From NCBI GenBank assembly GCA_947260045.1, contig CAMYOP010000034.1:1-15219 (forward strand): a stretch of DNA of 15,219 nt, given 5' to 3'. Made by a program: the position numbers and the translations under genes. This document shows positions 8,060 to 14,369 of the stretch, in pieces. How positions within the stretch are numbered: position 1 is the first letter of the stretch; each line of letters opens with the position of its first letter. The notes below the pieces were generated by a model, which saw only the letters and a program-made list of their open reading frames with translations, was not told the origin of the DNA and made no database searches. The stretch comes from an uncultured Desulfobulbaceae bacterium (GTDB lineage Bacteria; Desulfobacterota; Desulfobulbia; Desulfobulbales; Desulfobulbaceae).

Positions 8060-9058
8060 TCAGGACGTAGTACCCATTAACTTTAAAAAGAGCACTTCGC
8101 ACACAAGTGCTCGATTGCAATTTCTCTTCAGCGCCCGCTGCGCATATTCAACAGCCTCTACATTATCAGATAGTTGCTGCAAGTTCCACCGTTCTCTTGC
8201 CAGATTTATCTCAATATCTGTTTCAAAATGATCTTTACCATCTTTTTCCTCGCTAAGAGATGCAATTAATGCATCTTTGAAAAAAACACGTAATAAATCA
8301 AAAAAATACTGCATTTTATCTTTGAGCTCCAAGGTCTTCTCCGCTAGCAGAAGTGCTTTTTCCACACACTTGGCTTCTGTAGGAGGTGGCTCTAAAATTT
8401 CCTGGAGAAGATTATTTCGAACTTCCAGTATGCCACTTGATTCCATTGTACTCGCACTACCTGGAGCACCATCTGCCAAGCCCGCTAAAACCAGTGCGTT
8501 TTTCCGATCAAGCCCTGGATCATTTTTCTGGAGAATATCAGCAGTTAAATCTCTCGACAACGGATAAAAAGGGACAAGCTGACATCGTGAAATGATAGTT
8601 GGCAGTAAGGGTTCTGAGTCCGATGCGACAAGTAATAAGAGATTATCGGGCGGTGGCTCTTCCAGTACCTTTAGTAGACTGTTGGCAGCTTCACGACGCA
8701 TTGTCTGCACTTCATCCAGGAGAACAACACGCTGCTTTGCTTCAAAAGGAGGAAAAGACAGATTTTTTTTCAAGTCCCGTATCTGCTTGATCTTAATAGC
8801 TGCGCCATCAGGCGAGACTGGCAAAAAGTCAGGATGATTTCCAGATGCAAATTTTTGACAAGCGTTACAAATCCCGCAGGCATCCATACCACCTGGGCTC
8901 TGGCAGAACATCCTTGCTGCCAGTGCCATGGCAGTTGTTTTTTTGCCAACGCCATCTGGCCCGTTAAGCAAATAGGCATGGGCAAGGCGACCTGACTGGA
9001 GGGCACGGCCAAGAAAGGTAAGAGCTTTGGGCTGCCCAATGATATCTTGAAGTTTCAT
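8060..9058 (-). CDS. holB: DNA polymerase III delta' subunit
   Basis: The delta' subunit of the clamp loader, which loads the beta sliding clamp on primed DNA. The 332-residue protein begins with the typical IIGQPKALTFLGRALQSGR (6-24) and has a complete Walker A GPDGVGKKT (33-41), four cysteines of a zinc module (52, 61, 64, 67), Walker B VVLLDEV (111-117), LLKVLEEPP (128-136) and the SRC sensor/arginine-finger motif (157-159). The C-terminal third is less conserved. Both the intact P-loop and the SRC motif resemble DnaX, but the length and the lack of DnaX domains III-V favour delta'. The E. coli delta' lacks a functional P-loop, so this version may still bind ATP. The gene begins 2 bp after the YhaM-like gene ends. 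Confidence 0.93.
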   Translation of the reverse strand: MKLQDIIGQPKALTFLGRALQSGRLAHAYLLNGPDGVGKKTTAMALAARMFCQSPGGMDACGICNACQKFASGNHPDFLPVSPDGAAIKIKQIRDLKKNLSFPPFEAKQRVVLLDEVQTMRREAANSLLKVLEEPPPDNLLLLVASDSEPLLPTIISRCQLVPFYPLSRDLTADILQKNDPGLDRKNALVLAGLADGAPGSASTMESSGILEVRNNLLQEILEPPPTEAKCVEKALLLAEKTLELKDKMQYFFDLLRVFFKDALIASLSEEKDGKDHFETDIEINLARERWNLQQLSDNVEAVEYAQRALKRNCNRALVCEVLFLKLMGTTS

Positions 9059-9060
9059 GC

Positions 9061-10152
9061 TCAGAACAATGTCTGCTGCTTTAAAGAGTCATCCCCTGTT
9101 TTAGCCTTATCCCGTTTTTTTTCCTTTTTTTTTCCAGGTACCGCTCTGCTTTCTTTTCCTGCTGGTTGCTCAGTTTTCGGTTTTTCTTCCGGGCTGCCAT
9201 GCAACAGGAGAAAACGTTCCAGCGGACGCTGGTAATCTGACCATTGGTTCTCATCATCACCAACATTTTCACTCAACTTGTCGATATAATTTACTTTTGC
9301 ATCTATATCATCGACATGGTGGAGTAAAAGTGCCTCAATGGTCATGGGCACTACTGGTGCTCCAAACTCATGACGACCATGGTGGCTGAGAATCAGATGA
9401 AGCACCTGATCAAGGCGATGTGCTGATAGCTTGGCAACACGTCCTGCGGCTTCGCGGACAATTTCACTGCCTAACATGGCATGGCCAAGTAAACGACCCG
9501 AATCTGTATAATCAAAAGGAACGCTGTGAAAACTAAATTCTTTTATTTTACCTAAATCATGCAGAAGGGCACCGCTCAGAAATAAATCTCGATCGACACT
9601 TTGATACTGGTCAGCAATGCGACCAGCCAAGGTGGTGACGCTTAAAGTGTGCTCAAGCAGCCCCCCAAGATAGGCATGATGCATTTTTTTGGCCGCAGGC
9701 GCTGCTTTAAAGGCAGCAAGGGTCTCTCCCTGAAATATTTCCTGAAGCAGTTGGCGCAAGTCATGATCAGTGAGAGAATCAATGATATCCTGTAACTCCA
9801 GGAGCATTTGCTCAACAGGACGCTTTGAGGTGGGAAGATAATCAGCAAGGTCTACCCTTGGGTCATCTTCCTGCAATTTATTGACCGAATCAATTTTTAG
9901 CTGCAGCTCATCTCGAAAGGACTGTGCAGATCCCCTGAGCACAGCCACAGAACCAACTTCGGCCTCACTCTCATAGCGATCAACATTCTCCCAGAGCCGA
10001 CCACCAATTTCACCGCTGCGATCCATAAGAGTCACGATAAGATATGGTTTACCAGCCTTTGTCTCCAATCGTTTGGACCCTGCAACAAGAAACAGCTCAT
10101 CAATTCGCTGCCCTTCCTGCAGCTCATTTATAAATATCTGTTTTCCACTCAT
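9061..10152 (-). CDS. YhaM-like 3'-5' exoribonuclease / OB-HD domain protein
   Basis: A 363-residue protein with an N-terminal OB-fold nucleic-acid-binding domain (about 12-95) and an HD phosphohydrolase domain (about 155-295), the architecture of YhaM, a 3'-5' exoribonuclease of Firmicutes. HD metal-ligand motifs are visible: HHAYLGGLLEHT (158-169), LLHDLGK (196-202), ILSHHGR (254-260) and HHVDDIDAK (278-286). The tail from about 322 is rich in Lys/Glu/Pro and probably disordered. I choose the ATG at 10152 (MSGKQIF) with AGGG about 9 bases upstream, rather than the in-frame TTG at 10173, which has no ribosome-binding site. It is 2 bp from holB, so the two are cotranscribed. Family membership is secure; the exact nuclease activity is inferred from the architecture. 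Confidence 0.88.
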   Translation of the reverse strand: MSGKQIFINELQEGQRIDELFLVAGSKRLETKAGKPYLIVTLMDRSGEIGGRLWENVDRYESEAEVGSVAVLRGSAQSFRDELQLKIDSVNKLQEDDPRVDLADYLPTSKRPVEQMLLELQDIIDSLTDHDLRQLLQEIFQGETLAAFKAAPAAKKMHHAYLGGLLEHTLSVTTLAGRIADQYQSVDRDLFLSGALLHDLGKIKEFSFHSVPFDYTDSGRLLGHAMLGSEIVREAAGRVAKLSAHRLDQVLHLILSHHGRHEFGAPVVPMTIEALLLHHVDDIDAKVNYIDKLSENVGDDENQWSDYQRPLERFLLLHGSPEEKPKTEQPAGKESRAVPGKKKEKKRDKAKTGDDSLKQQTLF

Positions 10153-10239
10153 CGCAACATCCCTGACCTGCAAAATATTTTATTTGTAAACAAAATACAC
10201 TGCTCAAAAGATACAACCCTCTTAAAAACAATGATTTCT

Positions 10240-10268
10240 GTGAATACGACTAAAGCTCAGTTAACAAC
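10240..10268 (+). repeat. Left terminal inverted repeat of element A
   Basis: 29-bp terminal repeat; pairs with 10407-10435 at 24 of 29 positions. Contains ACTAAAGCTCAGTT. Confidence 0.65.
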
Positions 10269-10406
10269 GGGAGACAGAGCGGAGTCTGCGCTTACCTAAA
10301 TTTTTCCTAAGGCTAAGGGGACTGAATTTTTTTCGCGTATTATCAGCAAAAAGTATTATGTCTCCCGAATAATAACGGAAAAACAAAATCGATCCCCTCC
10401 CTTTTA

Positions 10407-10435
10407 GTTTTAAACAGAGCTTTAGTGGTAATCAC
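10407..10435 (-). repeat. Right terminal inverted repeat of element A
   Basis: 29-bp terminal repeat, inverted relative to 10240-10268; read on the minus strand it begins GTGATTACCACTAAAGCTC. The outermost motif TGGTAATCA is also found at the right end of copy B. Confidence 0.65.
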
Positions 10436-10460
10436 TATGATTTTTTTATTCAAAGTATCT

Positions 10461-11558
10461 TTAGACATTAAAGCGAAAAAGAATGCAATCACCGTCTTTA
10501 ACAATATATTCTTTTCCCTCTGAACGCATCAGGCCTTTATCTTTTGCTTTTGCCTCACTGCCACAGGCAACGTAATCATCATAGGCAATAACTTCAGCCC
10601 GAATAAAGCCCCGCTCAAAATCAGTATGAATCTTGCCAGCAGCTCCAGGCCCTTTGGTTCCATTGGTGATGGTCCCGGCTTTGGTTTCTTTTTCACTGAC
10701 CGTAAAAAAAGTAATGAGCCCAAGAAGTTCGTAACCAGCCCTGATCAAACGATTCAATCCTGGTTCCTCCATGCCGAGATCTGCCAGAAAATCCGCCTGC
10801 TCTTGGGGTTCAAGTTGACTCAACTCCTGCTCAATACCACCGCCAATAATGACAAGGGATGCGCCCTCTTCCCTGGCAGCCGCTTCAAGCTTTTGCACGT
10901 ATTCATTATCACCGGCAATATCCTCTTCGCCTACATTGGCAACATAGAGAACAGGTTTATCAGTTAACAGGCACAAATCACGCATTAGTTCCTGTTGGGC
11001 ATCATCATCTGCCTCAAGCAAACGGGCTGGCTGACCGGAATCAAGCAAATCACGCAGAGTTTCCAGAAAGGCAACCTGGGCAATCATTTTTTTATCACCC
11101 GATTTTACCTGGCTACGGGTTTTAACAAGCCTTTTTTCCACAGTCTCAAGGTCAGAAAATATCAGTTCCATGGAGATTACATCCCGATCCCGCAGAGGAT
11201 CCAAAGAACCATCAACATGGACTATATTGTCATCTTCAAAACAGCGGACAACATGTAAAATCGCATCTACCTGTCTGATATAACCGAGAAACTGATTACC
11301 AAGACCTTCTCCCTGACTGGCACCCTTAACCAGTCCGGCAATATCCACAAATTCCATCTGGGTTGCGACTTTGTTCCTGGTTTGAACGAGTTCGGCCAGT
11401 TTGTCCAGCCGAGCATCAGGCATCGGCACGATACCTACATTTGGTTCAATGGTACAAAAGGGATAATTTTCAGCATCAATGACTGCTGCTGTTAAAGCAT
11501 TAAAAATAGTTGACTTGCCCACATTGGGCAGCCCTACGATTCCACAACGAAAACCCAT
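10461..11558 (-). CDS. ychF: Redox/ribosome-associated ATPase YchF (Obg family)
   Basis: YchF (OLA1 in eukaryotes) is a TRAFAC-class P-loop NTPase that prefers ATP over GTP, binds ribosomes and is linked to oxidative-stress responses. The 365-residue length matches the family (~363). G1 is GLPNVGKS (9-16), G3 is DIAG (72-75), and the G4 position reads NVGE (208-211), the NxxE variant that explains ATP preference, rather than NKxD. A coiled-coil insert lies around 130-200, and a C-terminal TGS domain with HTDFERGFIRAEV and the closing ILFRFNV. No clear Shine-Dalgarno is seen before the ATG. It is 110 bp downstream of the DUF2452 gene and followed by the repeat element, so it is likely monocistronic or the last gene of its unit. 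Confidence 0.98.
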   Translation of the reverse strand: MGFRCGIVGLPNVGKSTIFNALTAAVIDAENYPFCTIEPNVGIVPMPDARLDKLAELVQTRNKVATQMEFVDIAGLVKGASQGEGLGNQFLGYIRQVDAILHVVRCFEDDNIVHVDGSLDPLRDRDVISMELIFSDLETVEKRLVKTRSQVKSGDKKMIAQVAFLETLRDLLDSGQPARLLEADDDAQQELMRDLCLLTDKPVLYVANVGEEDIAGDNEYVQKLEAAAREEGASLVIIGGGIEQELSQLEPQEQADFLADLGMEEPGLNRLIRAGYELLGLITFFTVSEKETKAGTITNGTKGPGAAGKIHTDFERGFIRAEVIAYDDYVACGSEAKAKDKGLMRSEGKEYIVKDGDCILFRFNV

Positions 11559-11598
11559 GATAATTAACTATACTGTTGATAATCTCAATAATTAAAAA

Positions 11599-11628
11599 TA
11601 TCTAGCATGCCATCTGCCTGAGTGACAA
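11599..11628 (-). promoter_or_regulatory. Candidate sigma70 promoter for ychF
   Basis: On the minus strand TTGTCA (11628-11623) is followed after 18 bases by TAGATA (11604-11599), about 40 bp before the ychF ATG. The -35 matches consensus at five of six positions; the -10 is weak. Confidence 0.35.
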
Positions 11629-11668
11629 AAGACAAAATGATAGAAATGACCCACTTTCTTTGAATTGA

Positions 11669-12109
11669 CTAATCAACCCTGGTCCAGGTCATATCATTTT
11701 CCATGCGATATGCACCTTCATAAGGATATGGCGGCTCACCCTGCCAGTCATCAGGAGAGAGTAATGACATATGCAGTTGTTCATTTTGCTGGCTGTAGAC
11801 AAAATAAATCTTTCCAGGAATGCGCGTAAAGGAGCAGCTTGCCTTGTGAAGCATCATATCCAAACGGGCTTTCTCCATAACCAAACGGGCTTCTTCCTGC
11901 AAGTTTTTTATTTGGCGGGCAATCAGCTCCAGCTTCCCTTCCAGCTGAGAACCAATCTGCCTGTCCGCAGCTTCAATTTCCCGAGCACTATTAACGAGGC
12001 TAATTGGGGCGCCAAGGCGACTGACAGGATACGGGGAAGATCGCTCCGGCCCCTCATGTGTCTTGCCCTGCTCAGAATTTCGGGTATATTCGTTTTTATC
12101 AATACTCAT
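11669..12109 (-). CDS. DUF2452 family protein (C1orf50-like)
   Basis: A 146-residue protein of unknown function that I assign to the DUF2452 family, whose members include the human protein C1orf50. The match rests on YPVSRL followed by LVNSAREIEAADRQIG (38-53), KLELIARQIKNLQEEAR (59-75) in the amphipathic helix region, LHKASCSFTRIPGKIYFVY (87-105), LLSPDDW (116-122) and the C-terminal GAYRMENDMTWTRVD (132-146), which from memory parallels GAYKLQHDLSWTPYE in the human protein. No signal peptide or membrane span is seen, so it is probably cytosolic. The first 25 residues are polar and variable. It is divergently oriented from the MTA/SAH deaminase gene across a 98-bp gap and precedes ychF by 110 bp. 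The ATG has no strong ribosome-binding site. Confidence 0.82.
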   Translation of the reverse strand: MSIDKNEYTRNSEQGKTHEGPERSSPYPVSRLGAPISLVNSAREIEAADRQIGSQLEGKLELIARQIKNLQEEARLVMEKARLDMMLHKASCSFTRIPGKIYFVYSQQNEQLHMSLLSPDDWQGEPPYPYEGAYRMENDMTWTRVD

Positions 12110-12207
12110 TGAGAGATATTATCCAGCGAGCAAATATTCTTATCAGCTGATGCACGCAGGAGTGATACACCAGATACTGACCATCTTGCAAGGACTTAAA
12201 GCAGCAT

Positions 12208-13515
12208 ATGAAATTTGACATTCTGATAATAAACGGCCTCATCCTACCAAAACCTGGCACAAACAAGCTCATTAAAAATGGTTTTCTAGGCATCCAGAAC
12301 GGCCTGATTGCTGTCATGGGTACCATGGATGAAATTACTTCTTATTCAGGCACAAAAATTATTGATGCCCAAGGCATGCTTGTTATGCCAGGCCTGATTA
12401 ACAGCCATTGCCACGCGGCCATGACCCTTTTTCGAGGCCTTGCAGACGATCTTGCCCTTGCAAACTGGCTTCATGATCATATTTTCCCAGCTGAAGCCAA
12501 AAATGTAAACCCGGAAATGGTGTATTGGTGTAGCAAACTGGCGGCTGCTGAAATGATCCTCTCGGGTACAAGCCTGGTTGCTGATGGATATTTTCACGAA
12601 CACGACGCAGCCAGAGCCTTCAGCGACGCAGGTATTCGGGCAATTCCTGCCCAGGGTATCATTGACTTTCCCGCACCCGGTGTACCCGACCCTGATAAAA
12701 ATATTGAGGCTGCTGAAACTTTTGTCAGTTCATGGCTTGGTAAAGATCCACTTATCACCCCCGGACTCTTTGTCCATTCCCCCTATACCTGCTCCCCACA
12801 GACCATCCAAAAAGCCAAGGAACTGGCCAGAGAAAAAAACATTCCTTTTTTCATTCATGTAGCTGAAACCTCCCAAGAGCCTGGCATGGTCATCGAACCT
12901 CTGGCTGACACGGTGATACAACACCTTGACTTACTGGGAGTACTTGATGAAAAAACCATCTGTGTACACTGTGTCTGGCTCAATGATAAAGATCTTTCAA
13001 TTCTCAGCAAGAGAGGTGTGGGTATTGCTCATTGTCCTCAAAGTAATCTCAAACTGGCCTCAGGCATTGCCCCGCTTAGCAAAATAATAGAACAAAATAT
13101 TCCCGTGGCCCTTGGTACCGATGGCTGCGCCAGCAATAACAGCCTGGATCTTTTCCGTGAAATGGACATCTGCGCTAAACTGCATAAAATACCAGAGCTC
13201 AATCCTACTTCCGTACCTGCAGAAAAAGTGCTGCAAATGGCAAGCATAAACGGTGCAAAAATGCTCGGGTTTGATGATAAACTGGGTCAGCTAAAAGTCG
13301 GAGCCATGGCTGACCTCATTATCATCAACCAGCAAGAGGTTCACCTGCAGCCCTTTTACAATCCTGACCTGCTCGTCTATTCACCAGCGGGAGCTGATGT
13401 GCAAACAAGTATCATCAATGGTAGGGTAGTCATGCAGGATAGAAAAATTCTCTCTTTTGATATCAACGAAACCCTGGAAAAAGTTCGAAATCTGGCAAAA
13501 CAGCTTGTTGCCTGA
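12208..13515 (+). CDS. mtaD: 5-methylthioadenosine/S-adenosylhomocysteine deaminase
   Basis: An amidohydrolase-superfamily enzyme expected to deaminate 5'-methylthioadenosine and S-adenosylhomocysteine to the inosine forms, part of recycling the methyl-donor by-products. In 435 residues the metal-site motifs are complete: SHCHAAM with His67 and His69 after the PGLIN strand, HVAET with His217 and Glu220, VHCVWL with His254, and GTDGCASNN with Asp305. TLFRGLADDLALANWL (73-88) is typical of the MtaD/SsnA/Atz-like group. The C-terminal strand set GAMADLIIIN then closes the composite beta domain. AAGGA lies 13 bases before the ATG, a rather long spacing. The substrate could be another purine-like compound, since related deaminases share all these motifs, but MTA/SAH deaminase is the most common annotation in anaerobes. 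Confidence 0.88.
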   Translation: MKFDILIINGLILPKPGTNKLIKNGFLGIQNGLIAVMGTMDEITSYSGTKIIDAQGMLVMPGLINSHCHAAMTLFRGLADDLALANWLHDHIFPAEAKNVNPEMVYWCSKLAAAEMILSGTSLVADGYFHEHDAARAFSDAGIRAIPAQGIIDFPAPGVPDPDKNIEAAETFVSSWLGKDPLITPGLFVHSPYTCSPQTIQKAKELAREKNIPFFIHVAETSQEPGMVIEPLADTVIQHLDLLGVLDEKTICVHCVWLNDKDLSILSKRGVGIAHCPQSNLKLASGIAPLSKIIEQNIPVALGTDGCASNNSLDLFREMDICAKLHKIPELNPTSVPAEKVLQMASINGAKMLGFDDKLGQLKVGAMADLIIINQQEVHLQPFYNPDLLVYSPAGADVQTSIINGRVVMQDRKILSFDINETLEKVRNLAKQLVA

Positions 13516-13579
13516 TTTTTTTGATACAAAAATTTGACAAGGATTCTCTGAAGCAAGAGTTCAACCAACAACTTTTCCC

Positions 13580-13609
13580 TTTACACTTTCCCATTCTTTG
13601 GCATATATT
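13580..13609 (+). promoter_or_regulatory. Sigma70-type promoter of the tRNA-Leu gene
   Basis: TTTACA (13580-13585) and TATATT (13604-13609) are separated by 18 bases. Transcription would start around 13616, a few bases before the tRNA. Confidence 0.65.
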
Positions 13610-13622
13610 GTGCCCTTCAAAC

Positions 13623-13710
13623 GCCGGAGTGGTGAAACTGGTAGACGCACTGGACTCAAAATCCAGCGGACCTTGCGTCCGTGTCGGTTCGATTCCGACC
13701 TCCGGCACCA
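13623..13710 (+). tRNA. tRNA-Leu (anticodon CAA)
   Basis: An 88-nt class II tRNA with all arms readable. The acceptor stem is GCCGGAG (13623-13629) with CTCCGGC (13700-13706), then discriminator A and an encoded CCA (13708-13710). The anticodon stem CTGGA/TCCAG encloses the loop CTCAAAA, giving anticodon CAA, which reads UUG leucine codons. A long variable arm follows, as expected for tRNA-Leu, and the T arm contains GGTTCGATTCC. The gene stands alone with its own promoter and terminator. No duplicated 3' end that would mark an integrated element was found downstream in the window. Confidence 0.97.
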
Positions 13711-13715
13711 GTTTT

Positions 13716-13761
13716 AGGGGATTAAGAAGCTGAATTATTTAGCTTTTTAATCCCCTTTTTT
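13716..13761 (+). terminator. Intrinsic terminator after tRNA-Leu
   Basis: A 16-bp stem pairs 13716-13731 (AGGGGATTAAGAAGCT) with 13741-13756, with a single G-U wobble and a 9-base loop. It is followed by an uninterrupted T-run to 13761, six bases after the tRNA end. Confidence 0.93.
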
Positions 13762-13791
13762 CGTTCATGAAACAAAAGGGCTAGGCTTGAA

Positions 13792-13919
13792 CTGGGTGGT
13801 ACGGGCCTTTGCTTGACCGTTGGTCAAAATCAGACTCAACGTTTTCACCTGATCATCGCTGGCGACCTCTTTTTGTTGAGTCCTGTAATGTTGCCAACCC
13901 AGAAAGGTCCAGGTGAAAG
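13792..13919 (+). other. Interlocking inverted repeats, possible pseudoknotted RNA
   Basis: Three helices can be drawn: CTGGGT (13792-13797) with ACCCAG (13897-13902); GACTCAAC (13833-13840) with GTTGAGTC (13875-13882), extendable by CA/TG across a bulged C; and TTTCACCTG (13843-13851) with CAGGTGAAA (13910-13918), extendable by wobble pairs at its base on the plus strand only. The second lies inside the first, while the third crosses both, as in an H-type pseudoknot. A short hairpin TTGACC-gtt-GGTCAA (13813-13827) sits inside the first helix. No homology to a known RNA class was recognised. Confidence 0.35.
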
Positions 13920-13943
13920 TTTGTAGCTCCTCTCAAGTTGGTA

Positions 13944-14032
13944 TACTTGTTCAGAACTCAAGAAAAATGTCAGTCATGAACTTCAAATTTCCAACTCTTT
14001 AATAAACCTGTCTACTTGTTCTGTGACTCAAG
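13944..14032. repeat. Pair of near-identical ~20-bp direct repeats
   Basis: TACTTGTTCAGAACTCAAG (13944-13962) and TACTTGTTCTGTGACTCAAG (14013-14032) differ by a small internal change and lie about 70 bp apart. Each is partly self-complementary at its ends (CTTG/CAAG). Confidence 0.45.
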
Positions 14033-14154
14033 GCAATAGTACCGAGGACCCGCTGGAATTTTTTAGAAAAGAGGACCTTATGGAAAATAAATTATGCCTG
14101 TAAGGGATATTCCACCGAGAGATAAATTTATTTTTTTATTTCTTTACCCTGTGA

Positions 14155-14183
14155 CGATCTAGCTATAAAATATATAGAGATCG
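14155..14183. other. Bulged hairpin
   Basis: CGATCT (14155-14160) pairs with AGATCG (14178-14183) and CTATA (14163-14167) with TATAG (14173-14177), leaving a 2-base AG bulge and a 5-base loop. No T-run follows, so it is not a terminator. Confidence 0.35.
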
Positions 14184-14221
14184 AAACAATCGTTTGATGC
14201 TTATCTGAGTATTGTTTTTAT

Positions 14222-14369
14222 CTAATTACCATCAATACTCAGTATAATCTGAGAAACAGATCGGTGTCTGCACTCACCTAATTTTTTCCTCAATGATAAA
14301 GGGACGGAATAGCAATAAAAAATCAGTCCTCTCCAAAACACTGGGAAACTATACTTGAATGGTAATCAT
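14222..14369. mobile_element. MITE-like repeat element, copy B (degenerate)
   Basis: A ~148-bp relative of the element at 10238-10436, in the same orientation. Its positions 14253-14290 match 10271-10308 without gaps at 32 of 38 bases, including CACCTAATTTTTTCCT. The ends carry ATTACCAT (14225-14232) and ATGGTAAT (14359-14366), a perfect 8-bp inverted pair, and the outer TGGTAATCA is shared with copy A. It lacks the perfect 8-bp inner inverted repeat of copy A and is about 50 bp shorter. It ends 52 bp before the PilZ gene start, so it probably lies in that gene's leader or promoter region. Confidence 0.55.

Larger units (their letters stand above)
10238..10436. mobile_element. MITE-like repeat element, copy A
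   Basis: A roughly 199-bp non-coding element with terminal inverted repeats at 10240-10268 and 10407-10435. Reading inward from each end, 24 of 29 positions agree, including an uninterrupted ACTAAAGCTC. The sequence ATGATTT occurs just outside both ends (10231-10237 and 10437-10443), as a target-site duplication would. Nested inside is a perfect 8-bp inverted pair CGGGAGAC (10268-10275) and GTCTCCCG (10360-10367). A related copy lies at 14222-14369 in the same orientation. No transposase is encoded, so if mobile it would depend on an enzyme in trans. Its position 3' of ychF and 5' of the YhaM/holB operon means it would be transcribed in any readthrough, and its end-to-end hairpin next to T-runs could attenuate transcription. 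Confidence 0.6.
10153..10460. other. 308-bp intergenic region between ychF and the YhaM-like gene
   Basis: No open reading frame of note lies here on either strand. Most of it is the MITE-like repeat described separately (10238-10436). The remaining 85 bp next to the YhaM-like gene (10153-10237) should contain that operon's promoter. On the minus strand a weak candidate is TTGAGC followed 19 bases later by TAAAAT, with suboptimal spacing, so it is not called as a feature. No clear terminator other than the repeat itself follows ychF. Confidence 0.6.
13762..14221. other. 460-bp gene-free region rich in inverted repeats
   Basis: Stops occur frequently in all frames and no reading frame of more than about 40 codons looks protein-like. 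The first half (13792-13920) contains several long inverted repeats. The second half is AT-rich with a pair of related direct repeats (13944-13962 and 14013-14032), a bulged hairpin (14155-14183) and a 10-bp inverted repeat (14205-14214 with 14233-14242). It could be a structured RNA locus, remnants of mobile DNA, or both. Confidence 0.5.

Noticed and set aside
8060..9058. dnaX (tau/gamma) instead of holB
   Set aside because: The P-loop and cysteines are DnaX-like, but 332 residues is too short and the DnaX C-terminal domains are missing.
10238..10436. Riboswitch for the YhaM/holB operon
   Set aside because: The homologous copy B is in the opposite orientation relative to its downstream gene, and no known aptamer consensus was recognised; a mobile repeat explains the TIRs better.
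13521..13733. Open frame running through the tRNA gene
   Set aside because: The tRNA-Leu structure is complete, and the apparent peptide is a translation of the tRNA.
14080..14103. Mini-ORF MENKLCL with a good AGAGGA ribosome-binding site
   Set aside because: Seven codons only, no following attenuator or gene at short range; too little to support a leader peptide.
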